Below are positions 22,583 to 33,088 of a stretch of DNA of 64,000 bases, piece after piece; position 1 is the first letter of the stretch; each line of letters opens with the position of its first letter. Source of the DNA: Macrolepiota albuminosa (lineage: Eukaryota; Basidiomycota; Agaricomycetes; Agaricales; Agaricaceae); the NCBI GenBank assembly GCA_027475525.1, contig JAMWFC010000082.1:2480001-2544000 (forward strand), in the 5' to 3' direction. Made by a program: the position numbers and the translations under genes. Below the pieces are notes generated by a model. It was not told the DNA's origin, made no database searches, and saw only the letters and a program-made list of their open reading frames with translations.

Positions 22583-24942
22583 ATGGATCAGCCGAACAAT
22601 CAGCGCATGCCACCCCGAAACCACTTCTCGTCGCCAAAATGGGACAAAACAAAACCTCGCGAACTAACGCAGTACTTCAAAGAGTTGGAGTATCTGCTAC
22701 GCGATTGCCGGGTAACCGACAATACACAGATGAAGGAATACGCCGCCAGATACGTCTCATACGACACAGCCGAATCATGGACAGGGTTGAAGGAGTTCCA
22801 AGGACTTACTAATGACGCACCACCCAGGCCTTTTACCTATGAGGAATGGAAAAAGGCTATTGTTCATTTATATCCTGGTGCCGAAGAAGCTACGCGTTAT
22901 ACGGTAATGGAAATCCAGAAGCTAGTACAAGACACTTTTGCGGCTGGAATCTATACCCTAGGAGCGCTATCGACCTATTATCGTGATTTCCAGCGGATAG
23001 CGAGATGGCTGGTTCAAAATGGGAAGTTATATGGGAACGAGGAGCGCCGTTTGTTTCAACAAGGATTCCGCGGATAGCGAGATGGCTGGTTCAAAATGGG
23101 AAGTTATATGGGAACGAGGAGCGCCGTTTGTTTCAACAAGGATTCCCGACGTTGTTATGGACTAAGATTGCACGGCGCTTAGAGATCATTATGCATGACC
23201 ATCACCCCAAGGAACCATACGACATAGAAAAAGTCTTTGAGGCAGGAAAGTGGGTATTAAAAGGCACGGATACAGGTATACCATTACAGCGACCTGGCGT
23301 GGACCATGGGGGAATGGCACCCAAGGTAGAGTCGCCAGCACCTAGCGCCGCCAATGACCGTAATGGGTATGTCAAGAAGGAGGATTTGGAAACTGCCGTC
23401 AGCAATGCAGTCGCTAATGTCATGAATAAACTGGAAACCTTGATCTCGACTAGTCTTTCGGCGCCTAGAAGTAACGTACAGACGGGACTTTGCCATTTTT
23501 GCGGCGAGCCAGGACATACCATGACCAGGGGTAGGTGCGCTATCCTTGAACAATACCTGCGACAAGGGAAGGCGCGCCGGGGAATGGACGGGAAACTAGT
23601 CTTACCTTCGGGCGCTAGCATTCCCCTTTATCCCGAGCATAAGACGTTCCAGGGACGCCTTGACGAGTGGCACCGTCGGAACCCCGGGAACTTAGCGACA
23701 GGCAACCTGAATAGCACGGCGACAACAGAAACCGAGGCAACTCCTCAACAAGCACTAATTCACGAAGTTCTTCAGCTAAACGCTATCAGTGACCGACCCA
23801 CACTGTCCTGAGAAGAGAGGATTGAGACGCTAGAGAAGGAACTGAAGTCGCTAAAGAATCAGGTCTTCGATGGGGTGGAGATCAAAAAGGGCAAGCAGCC
23901 TTTAAAGGATTATAGACCTTCGGGTGCGACGACAGGCCCCGCTCCAGCACCAGCCTCAACCTCTAGCGCTAACGACGAAGTACTAGAAGCTACCAAGGCG
24001 CCGGCCGTTCCGGAGCCACCGCTACATCCTTACGCTGGTCTCGGGGGCAACTACGCCCCGCCCCTTAATCGTAACTTCGGAGCGCCAGATAAACCTACGG
24101 GGGGATATCGACCCACAGCGCCTATATATGATCTGGAGAAGTCTAAGTTAGTTTTTGATCGCATCATGCAAAGCCAGGTTACGCTATCGGTAGGAGAGTT
24201 ATGCAGCGTGGCGCCAGACGTCAGGAACCAGATGCGTACCGCGGTTACCCCCCGACAGAACGTAGCTAACAATGTAGCCACGGTGGACGAATGCGATGAC
24301 GTGCTGCCTGGTTTCGCATATATAACCGAGACGATAATCCCGGAAACCAAGGAAGAGGTCGCACCACCTAAAGAAGCCACGTCCGTCGACCCGGTCAAAA
24401 CATACCTAAAATTGCTAAGATCTAGCAACGATCCCGCCATCTTAACTGTAGCCCAAGACTCTCACGCAATTCGTTCAATTATGCTGACAGTTGATGGGAA
24501 AAGCGAAATAGAGTCGATCGTGGATAGCGGATCACAGATTATTTCAATGGCTGCAGACGTCGCTAACGAGCTGGGTATCATTTACGATCCAACGATTATT
24601 CTTAACATGCAGAGCGCTAACGGCACGATTGATCGATCCTTGGGGATGGCTCGGAATGTGCCATGTGCTATAGGCGATCTTACGTTCTATTTGCAAATTC
24701 ACATACTCAGATCGCCTGCCTACGATTTATTATTAGGAAGGCCCTTCGATGTGCTAGCGCGATCAGTAGTCAAAACGACGTCCGAGGAGGAAACGACGCT
24801 AACTATTAGCGACCCCAATTCTGGAGTCAGGAGAACGGTACCAACATTTCCTCGAGGACGGTTCCAGAAGCCAGGACCGAGAAAGCGACCTTACGTTAGC
24901 GACGAACCCTGCGAGTGTTTTCCGGCGCCATCGAGGAGATGA
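22583..24942 (+). CDS. E2 Gag-protease polyprotein
   Basis: Gag packages the element RNA and the protease matures the polyprotein. ATG 22583 is chosen because it precedes the conserved MPPRNHFSSPKWDKTKP motif by ten codons; an upstream in-frame extension without ATG exists. The helical Gag domain (LTQYFKELEYLLRDC) is followed by a CCHC-like knuckle, CHFCGEPGHTMTRGRC near 23492-23540, with six rather than four residues before the last Cys. A Pro-rich linker leads to an aspartic protease with IVDSGSQIISMA near 24517 and LLLGRPF near 24730. A 77-bp duplication at 22993-23146 shifts the frame, and a single stop (TGA, about 23809-23811) splits the reading frame. The first break is probably artefactual, the second may be real. 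Confidence 0.85.
22993..23146. repeat. 77-bp tandem duplication in E2 gag
   Basis: The 77 bases from 22993 repeat exactly from 23070, shifting the gag frame by +2. E1 and E3 lack it at this site. Confidence 0.92.
24915..24942 (+). promoter_or_regulatory. Gag-pol overlap, possible -1 frameshift site
   Basis: Pol is open from 24915 in the -1 frame relative to gag, which stops at 24940-24942. TGTTTT at the overlap is conserved in E1 and E3, where gag reads Cys-Phe. The same -1 overlap exists in E1 (17152-17179), which has no 77-bp duplication. A shift on the Phe codon is plausible, but no classical slippery heptamer is present. Confidence 0.45.
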
Positions 24943-27900
24943 GTGATGAGGATCATGGAGATGAAGCGCTTATCTTGGACTATAATCATCGGACTGGGCA
25001 AGTAACCTTTATATCACATACCCCTTTAGCCCCTGAAATCTTGAACATTTCTACGTCGCTTACTAGCGAAGCTTTATCCTACTTATACCTCACTGCATCC
25101 GATATTACTGAAAACCTTTCGACAGACACTTATTTCGTTTCTACTCCTGATGCTAAAGAACCTTTGATATCCGGTTTCACTAGAAACCAGAGTTCCATTT
25201 ATAATACGTTTGCTAACAACAGTACCCCTAGACGCAAAGGGGTTCAGGTTAAAAAGAAATACAAGCCAGTAGCGCTTAAAACGAAACCGGTAGCGAGCGG
25301 CGTACCCGAAGAATTCCGCATCGAAAGAAAGATCATTGGAGACCCGTTAGCGACCCTTCCCGAGCTTAATCCGAACCCGTCACCCTTTGAGCCTACCGGA
25401 CGATTTACGGAAGAACGACGGGCGCTATTCCTTAGCGCCCATGATACAGGCTTTCTATCGACAGCGGAACTAGATGTATTGACCGACATTATGCGAAAAC
25501 AAAACGAGGCATTTGCTTGGGAGGATTCTGAACGCGGTAAACTGAGAACTGACTTCTTTCCACCGGTGGTTATACCAACGATACCTCACGTACCTTGGAC
25601 CAAGCATAACCGACCTATACCGCCGGGTATCGAAGCTGAAGTTTGCCAAATTATTTGTTCCAAAATAGCGGCAGGAGTTTACGAGCCTTCCAATTCGGCA
25701 TACCGGTCACGATGGTTTTGTGTACTGAAGAAAAATGGCAAGCTACGTATAGTTCACAGTTTGGAGCCGCTAAACAAAGTCACGATTCGTCATTCAGGGG
25801 TACCGCCCTTCCCCGATCACATCGCTGAATCGTTCACGGGAAGAATATGTGGTGCTACCCTGGATCTGTACGTTGGCTATGACGAGCGCTTGATTCACCC
25901 TTCCTCTCGCGACTTAACAACATTTCAAACGCCATTCGGGGCGCTACGACTGGTTACACTTCCCATGGGTTGGACTAATTCGGTACCCATCTTCCACGAC
26001 GACATTACGTTTATTCTACAACCCGAAATACCCCACCATGTGCTTAGCTTTATCGACGATGTTGGCGTTAAGGGCCCAAAAGATTGGCGCCTTGTAGATG
26101 GCAAGCCCGAAGTGCATCCGGAAAATCCTAACATCCGCATGGCGCTATGGGACTTCTTCCAGTTGGTCAACCGGGTGCTCCAGCGCATGAAATATTGTGG
26201 TGGGACTTTCTCAGGACACAAGTTGATTCTTTGCGCACCACAATTTAAAATTTTAGGGCACGTTTGCACGCCAGAAGGCAGGATCCCTGAGGAGAGCCGA
26301 TTAGCGCTTCTAGAGAAGTGGGGAGTCTGCCATAACCTCTCGGAAGTTCGCGCGTTTCTAGGCACGGTAGGCGTGCTGCGCATGTTCATACACCATTTTT
26401 CACATCGAGCGCACGCGCTAAATCACTTAACTCGTTCAGGGGTCCCCTTCGAATTCGGACCCGACCAAATTAACGCCCAAAAAGACTTAGTGAAGGCGCT
26501 GCAGGAAGCGAAGCCATTGGTACCCATCGATTATACTACATCCGATCCCGTTATACTTGCAGTTGACACCTCTTACATCGCGGTCGGCTTCTTTTTATGC
26601 CAATGTGATAGCGCAAATCGAAAAATCAGACGCTACAATCGCTTCGGATCAATTACCCTTAACGACAGAGAGTCGCGCTATAGTCAGCCCAAACTGGAAT
26701 TATACGGATTGTTTCGAGCGTTCCAGGCGCTACGCATGTATCTTATTGGTGTTCGAAACTTGATTGTCGAAGTTGACGCACGCTACATCAAAGGAATGCT
26801 CCAGAATCCAGACATTCAACCTTCGGCTAGCATGAATCGCTGGGTGGTAGCGATACTAATGTTCCACTTCGAGCTCATGCATGTCAAAAGTGCGTTTCAC
26901 GGCCCTGATGGACTATCTAGGCGACCTAGGCAGCCGGAGGACGAAGCGCTAGACGAAAGCGATAATGACGTATTTGACGACTGGATTGACCGGTTGCACG
27001 GTTTCATACATATTATTCAATTGCCTATTTCGGCCCTTCGCGAAGACCAACCTATCTCGACCTGGCTACACCCTATCACTCCGTACCAGCCTAATCCGTA
27101 TCAGGCTCCATCGACTTTCTACACGGCCAGTATCTATAACGTCGCTAAGCCGCATAATGATCTAAAGATAGTCGGTATCAGGCTCCATCGACTTTTTACA
27201 CGGCCAGTATCTATAACGTCGCTAAGCCGCATAATGATCTAAAGATAGTCGAGGAACCAAGACCCTTATGGGAAGATAGTCGCAACCTTCCATATTCGGC
27301 GGTACCTCGTAGCGCCAAGGCTAAGTCAGAAGACCAGCGAGTCGATCAGGTTAGGAAATGGCTACAGGATTTGCGCCGACCATCAGACCTTACGGATACG
27401 GAATACGCCACCTTTATTCGATATGCAACGACTTTCTTTATGATTGAAAACTGGCTTTGGCGACGAAATAGGTCTGGCGCTCACAAATTAGTAATTAAGC
27501 CAGAGAGCCGCGTTAGGATTTTGCGTGCTATGCACGATGACTTGGGACATCGAGGACTCTACGCGACACGGGCGAATTTATTGGAACGTTTCTGGTGGCC
27601 TCAAGTTAGCGCCGATATCGCATGGTATATTCGTACTTGTCATCTCTGCCAAATCCAACAGACGCGCCAAGTCCTTATTCCCCCAACCGTAGCGACTCCA
27701 GCACCCATGTTTGGAAAAATATATATCGACACTATGCACATGCCCAAGTCGGGGCGCTACAAGTACATTATCCAGGGAAGGTGTTCTTTGGTACATTGGC
27801 CGGAGTTCCGTATGCTCCAGCGGGAAAATACCGATGCTATAGCTAAGTGGCTCTTCGAAGATGTTATTTGCAGATGGGGAGCCCTTCACGAGATTGTTAC

Positions 27901-28698
27901 AGACAACGGAGCACCGATAGTAAAGGCGCTTACCTACCTTGCTAAGAAATACAACATACAGCATATTCGGATCTCAGGATACAATAAGCGCGCTAACGGT
28001 ATAGTGGAAAGGCCACATTTTGACGTACGACAGGCGCTATTTAAGGCGGTAGACGGCGACAAAAGTTGCTGGAGCGAAGCGACTTATTCGGTCTTTTGGT
28101 CCGAACGAGTTACCGTACGGAAAAGGATGGGCTGCTCTCCCTACTACGCGGCGACTGGCACTCATCCCCTGCTTCCAGCAGACGTTGTGGAGGCCACATA
28201 CCTACAACCCCCACCTAACTCAATCCTGTCCTCTACCGACCTTATCGCTAGGCGCGCCATTGACTTACAACGACGCATGGAGGATCTAGAGCGCCTACAC
28301 GAGGTGGTATTTCAAGCTAGACGACAAGCCGCATTACGATTTGAAAGCAAGCATAGCGCTACTATCCGAGACTACAACTTTACAGCTGGCGCCTTAGTGC
28401 TAATGCGCAACTCGAAAATCGAAGTAACCCATAACAAAAAGATGCGACCTCGATACCTAGGGCCCCTCATAGTCGTTTCCCGCAATAGGGGAGGAGCCTA
28501 CATACTCTGCGAGCTGGACGGCTCGGTTTTGCATCGACTGGTAGCGGCATTTCGACTCATTCCCTACTTAGCACGTGAACACATTCCACTACCTTTGCCG
28601 GCGCTAGACATTGACACGGCCAAACTGCGAGAGCTTGAAGAGACCGAGTTGGTGGACGATGACGAGATCACTCCTGATGACGAAGAGGAACAATAGCC
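24915..28698 (+). CDS. E2 Pol: reverse transcriptase, RNase H, integrase
   Basis: RT (about 25,600-26,200) includes FQTPFGALRLVTLPMGWTNS and FIDDVGVKGP at about 26,049; the catalytic box is FIDD instead of the usual Tyr-x-Asp-Asp. RNase H starts with ILAVDTSYIAVGFF near 26,554. The integrase has an HHCC finger (HDDLGHRGLYATR ... CHLC, 27,532-27,650) and a DDE core: YIDTMHMPK near 27,724, TDNGAP near 27,900 and VERPHF near 28,005. A GPY/F-like module (RYLGPLIVVSRNRGGAYILC) follows near 28,450, with no chromodomain. The order RT-RNase H-integrase is Ty3/gypsy. A 77-bp duplication at 27098-27251 breaks the frame before the integrase and is probably artefactual. Confidence 0.9.
27098..27251. repeat. 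77-bp tandem duplication in E2 pol
   Basis: Units start at 27098 and 27175 with one C/T mismatch. It separates the RT-RNase H frame from the integrase frame. Confidence 0.9.
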
Positions 28699-28772
28699 AA
28701 ACTGCGAGAGCTTGAAGAGACCGAGTTGGTGGACGATGACGAGATCACTCCTGATGACGAAGAGGAACAATA
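28619..28772. repeat. 77-bp tandem duplication at the pol 3' end
   Basis: Units start at 28619 and 28696. The first copy ends AACAATAG, making a premature TAG; the second ends AACAATAA, the probable true stop. Confidence 0.9.
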
Positions 28773-28914
28773 AAAGACCACAGAAAACGAGGCGCCAGCG
28801 GTTAGCGCCCCCTGCTACGGACTTAAAGCATGCGCTAGTAACCACAAAAGGGGTGCATAAATTGGCGATACTAATACATGCGGCACTACTAAACTATACT
28901 TGACTACAAAAGTT

Positions 28915-29625
28915 TAAGACAACGACGATGACCGCCGACGAGGGCCCTTGACTCGCTCCTTGTGTCGCCTATAGGCGGGAGGAGCACCGGAAGGGGGACG
29001 AATGGCAGCGTTAGGCGGAGCGGGAGGAGCGACTGGAGGAGGAGGTACGGGAGCACGAGGAGGAGGCACGGGAAGGGCGATTGTAGGTGGAGCGTGGGAA
29101 GGACCCGGGGGAGCGGCAGGACGAGTACCACCCGGCCTCGTCCAAGCGACGCTCTAAAGCTGTGAAAGGAATGATCACGCGGTCGAGCACGGCTCTACTA
29201 GCGCTAAGGTTGACAAGAACCGGAAGAGGGAGCCAGGAAAGGCTCTAGAAAAGGGCAGAGAGTTAGCTAACCAAAGCTAGGCGAAAAAGGGGTATAGGTA
29301 CTAACCAAACCCCCGGTCTCGCGGAGAAGACTATGAAGGCTCAACGCGGTACCAGTAATGGTCTGCTCCTACGACACGCATAAGTATTACCTAAAGCATG
29401 CGCTAATAAAGGGTTTACGGTGACTAGAGCCGGGTCTGTATCTATCTCCCATTCGGCGGAGGCCGCTAGCAGGATCCGGTATCGGCGCACAAGGGTCAAT
29501 ATGTTGCTGTTCTCCTGCGGAAAGCCGCCGTCAGGCATTAACGCGAGGAAGCGCTCGAGGCGATCTAGGATGAGAGGCCGGTGAACGAGTACGGGGTCAT
29601 CAAGAAGGAGGGAAGGTTCTGGCAT
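28915..29625 (-). CDS. E2 antisense gene C: Pro-rich protein with introns, unknown function
   Basis: The minus strand reads from ATG 29625: a helical first exon (LILDRLERFLALMPDGGF, then LVRRYRILLAASAEWEIDTD), a GT donor after AHAL, short middle exons and a Pro-rich last exon (PPPVAPPAPPNAAIRPPSGA) ending in the basic tail YRRHKERVKGPRRRSSLS. A stop lies near 28915. Exon borders in the middle are uncertain. It lies between pol and the large antisense gene, like gene B. The first exon is loosely similar in pattern (Leu-rich helix, Pro/Gly turn, LxRxxxLLxxAxEW) to gene B and to exon 1 of the zinc-cluster gene. E3 has no equivalent. The product is unrecognised. Confidence 0.4.
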
Positions 29626-29829
29626 GATATGATACTAACCGGGTTAACAGCGCCAGAACCCATAAAATACCTCAAGCTACGTGCAGGGTCGCGGATACTT
29701 GGGAACTCTTACATGCGCAAAACAATCATGAGGGGGGGGGAAGGCAGTGATGCATTTCATTTAACTACGACAAAAAGAAATCAACTAGCCAAAATCTGTC
29801 AGCCCGGTGGCGCCACGGAAAAGAAGGAG

Positions 29830-30377
29830 CCGACTTACATAAACGACATGGGAGACGGACGAGCATCAAGGCCCGGGCAGAAGGAGAGGCCTGGGAGGCC
29901 TCCAGCCTTCAGCAGGACCACGAAAAAGCCGGCCACCGGTAGACGAGCGAGGCGCCTGGCGGAGCGACGCGTTAGACGGAAGAAAAGAGGTAATAAAATG
30001 ACAAACCAGGTAGTGACTCTCCTCCAGCAGCAGCTCAAGACGTTCTTTCGTTTCCTTGGTCGCGATTTGCTTGATTTGGAGACTATCAGAAGAGAAGGAG
30101 GGCGAAAAAGGCAATAGCGCACCTGAAAAATCCGACTCCAGTTTTTCTCCATACCGAAACGGGTCAATGGCAGGTCATCGTTCCAGATCTCACAGGCCAC
30201 ACGAAGTAGCTGGCAGTGACGACCTAATTCAACGACTCCGTCGGTCAGTCCGGGTACGCCAACCGCTGGGTAGTGGTGGAAGAACGAGGTAGCGCGTTCC
30301 AGGAAAGTGGGGGGATCAATTACGACGTGAGCACGATCACAACGGGCAGTCCACACGATGCCGGTTGGGCTTTCCAT
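29830..30377 (-). CDS. E2 antisense gene B: small multi-exon protein, unknown function
   Basis: From ATG 30377 (MESPTGIVWTARCDRAHVV) the first exon encodes a helical segment with TFLERATSFFHHYPAVGVPG, LGRHCQLLRVACEIWNDD. After a short intron the frame SLQIKQIATKETKERLELLL gives a coiled coil, followed by a Gly/Arg/Pro-rich exon. The order and pattern repeat those of antisense genes A and C in the same element, suggesting local duplication. An in-frame start at 30440 is an alternative. E3 has only 430 bp between its antisense gene and pol, so genes B and C are specific to E2. Splice sites were judged by eye; function is unknown. Confidence 0.4.
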
Positions 30378-30904
30378 CGCGAAGACTGATGAGATGCTGT
30401 CGAGGCATGGGCAATTTATAGGACTCGGACGGTGTTTCAACTAGCGACAGCGTGGGAGGGCACTTCTCAAGGGGCTTGGACCCTGACACAGACACGAACC
30501 AATAGGATGCGCTAGAAACCATTTTAGGTCGTACAAAGAGGGAATTAACCTTCAAGATCTAGCGCTTATAGCCACCATCACCGAATAACCACAAGCGATC
30601 AGTGGCACTCTATTTCTTATACATTAAAACTTCTTGCATGAATCGACTTATTTTTCTACAGACGATACCTATTTCTTCCTAGGCTGGCGCGATATTGGCT
30701 ATTGGGTCGCGCTGGTAATAGGGGTTTTTACGCCATGATGATTTACTGAGCGTTTCCCCTTTTTCTTACTTTATATTTTGATTACTTACAAACTGACGAT
30801 TTCGAAACAAGGGGAGGGGAGCGTTTATTTTTAGTATAGCTATCACAGACTACGTATCAAAATTTTCAAAGTCCACAAAAATTCGAAGCGCTACGGGCCG
30901 GCGA

Positions 30905-31972
30905 CTACGCATCAGACGCGGAGGGAGCGGGATCACCCAATGGAAGCAAGTCCCCGTCTTGAATGGCGTTACTCGCTTGCCACTCAAGCGCATCAGTGAT
31001 GTCGTCATGGAGCTCAAGCAGGAGGAGCTCACGGCGCGCTAAGGTGGAGACACGAGGACGGAGGAGGGCGAGTTCGCTACCGACGACGTCGGTCGCGTCC
31101 TCGACCTGGCGAAGTTGTTGATGAAGATCGGCGGCAGGACGAAGGGGAGTGACAGGATAAGAGAACTCATCCCCAAGCCAAGGATAGGCGTCGCCGGAAA
31201 CGCGCATGGCGGGGGGAGGAGTCCAAAAAGGATCGAACTTAATGGAGGTCAGCGGAGAGACGATCCAACTAGGAAATGCAGACTTACTCGAACGGTTACG
31301 GGAGCACGGGGGGTCCATTCATGGCGCTCATCGCCGGGGGACATGGCCCTAGCGGAAGAAAGGCGGATGCCGTAGGAAGGCAAGTACCTCCAGCGGCGGC
31401 GGCGCTTGCCCTGAGCTACTAAGGTCCCTTCGGACTCAGGCGCGGTAGAGGACTCGCGAGTACTGGGGAAAGAAGAGAGGCTGCAAGGAGGAGTAAGAGA
31501 TGGTGTAATAGGAAGAGCGACGGGGGAGGCGCTAGCCGCGACAGGCTCGGGAGCAGGGGTAGCGCCGGCAACAGCCATCACGACATCTTCAGCGGGCGGG
31601 ATATCCACGACGACCGGAAGCAAAGGAGTAGGGGACCTGGCAACAAAGAGGTTAGCGCAACCTAAACAGGAAAACACGAACACTACGCACCGATTACCAC
31701 TGGGGCCGCTCTGATAAGGGTTAGCGGCGATAGGGGGAGTAATGCGAAGCAGAAGAGCGCGTACCGCCAATAGCGCATCGGTGTCGACTACAGGCCCAGC
31801 CTCATCGTCATCCTCGCCCTCAGCATCCCTCTCGGTATCCTCGCCCTCATCAGTAGACGACTCGGTAGAAGACAAGACAACGGGAGTAGCAGGCGCTAGC
31901 TCCCGGCGCTTACCGGGACTCTTGCTAGGGGAGGCGACAATGGGCTTACGTTTCGAAGGGACGGGACAACGG
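30905..31972 (-). pseudogene. E2 antisense gene A (zinc-cluster gene), 3' part
   Basis: This continues the gene that starts at 45036, after the E3 insertion at 31973. Removing E3 and one ACGG copy joins the two frames exactly. This part encodes a basic stretch (CPVPSKRKPIVASPSKSPGK), an acidic Ser/Glu/Asp stretch, a Pro/Ala-rich linker, then, after an intron near 31,240-31,290, FDPFWTPPPAMRVSGDAYPW and a C-terminal coiled coil (RRELLLLELHDDITDALEW) ending SASDA at 30905. The same C-terminal pattern closes the E3 gene. It is broken by E3 here, though the sequence itself is well preserved. Confidence 0.78.
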
Positions 31973-32919
31973 TGATGACGCCCAAAGTTTTGGTCAGCAA
32001 CAGATGTAACTATAGTGTTACCGTACCAAGAGTATGCGTTGGGCACGCTATAAGTGATGTGAGGAGTCCCGGGCAGGTCCCAGAGAACGCGTCTGTGAAA
32101 AAGGGTAAAAGTCAGTAACGGGGTCGGCAAGTGTCAAGCGCTAAGGTAAAGCGCCTAAGAAAAGAGCGGTAAGTCAACACGGCAAAGGTAAGCGGCAAGA
32201 GCACGATGAGCTTAGCGAAGTCTAAGCGTCGATAATGCCTGCCGTAGTTGCAAGGCGCAAGGGTGTCGTATGTTAGCGAGAGTCTGCAACTGCTGACGAG
32301 TTCGACGTTGCCGACCGTAAATGAGCTCTTGAGCGTAAGGGAGACTGAAGTAAGTGGGGGAACTCTGGTCTATTCGTCTGATGATGTATGTACAAGTCGG
32401 TAAGTAATATATATACTACAAGGAGTTCACCGTCGCCAGTGACCAACCATCGCCAAAGTGCGGTAAACTGGAAAATTTCATAGGGGTAGCTCCAACGGTT
32501 TCAGATCCCTACCGTCCTTTGAGGACCCTTGGCGCCACCCGGCGGCAGATCGCGGTGCTAAACCATCAATCCATCACCCTCCTGCCTGTCAGAACACCTA
32601 AGCGACGTTGGGCGCCAAATCGAGACGCTAAGCGGTGTCAGACACCAAGGTCAAACGCCAAGCTGTCCGTCAGTTTTTGATAGATCATCAAGCTTCTCGC
32701 TAAGCGCTGTCGTCAGTGACTGATGCCATCTGTCAGTTGTCATTCTGTCTGCTGATCGGCGCTATCACTGATTGGATCTGCTTCTTGCCGTGCGCGGCCG
32801 TCAGAAATGGCTTAAAATAGGTAGAACGCGTGCGCTAAGTTCAGAATGAGTGCGGCAAGGTTTCCGGAGCCGGTGCCGAGCCTGCCGTTGATGCGCCTAA
32901 CCTGTATAGGGTCCTATCA
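31973..32919 (-). repeat. E3 3' LTR (type B)
   Basis: 947 bp, differing from the 5' copy by about 18 substitutions and one 1-base indel (about 1.9%). The polypurine tract (on minus, TTGGGGGGAGA) abuts it at 32920-32930. Confidence 0.92.
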
Positions 32920-33088
32920 TCTCCCCCCAACTGAAAAATTGACTGTCCTCAGTCACCAAATAAGGCTACCGTTACTGCTTTTGTGACATGTGGTCCGTGC
33001 GTTCTTGAGATTTTGTTTATAGTCCTGGCACGTGAGTTGGGACTTCATTTCTCCTCCCCTTTTTACCTGGCGCTCAAAAAATTAAAAT

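Noticed and set aside
22993..28772. E2 as a naturally inactivated element because of its frameshifts
   Set aside because: The frame breaks coincide with exact 77-bp duplications that look artefactual; only the TGA near 23809 remains as a possible genuine lesion.
29581..30117. 178-codon plus-strand frame
   Set aside because: It runs antisense to genes B and C with no motif; the minus strand shows better splice and composition signals.
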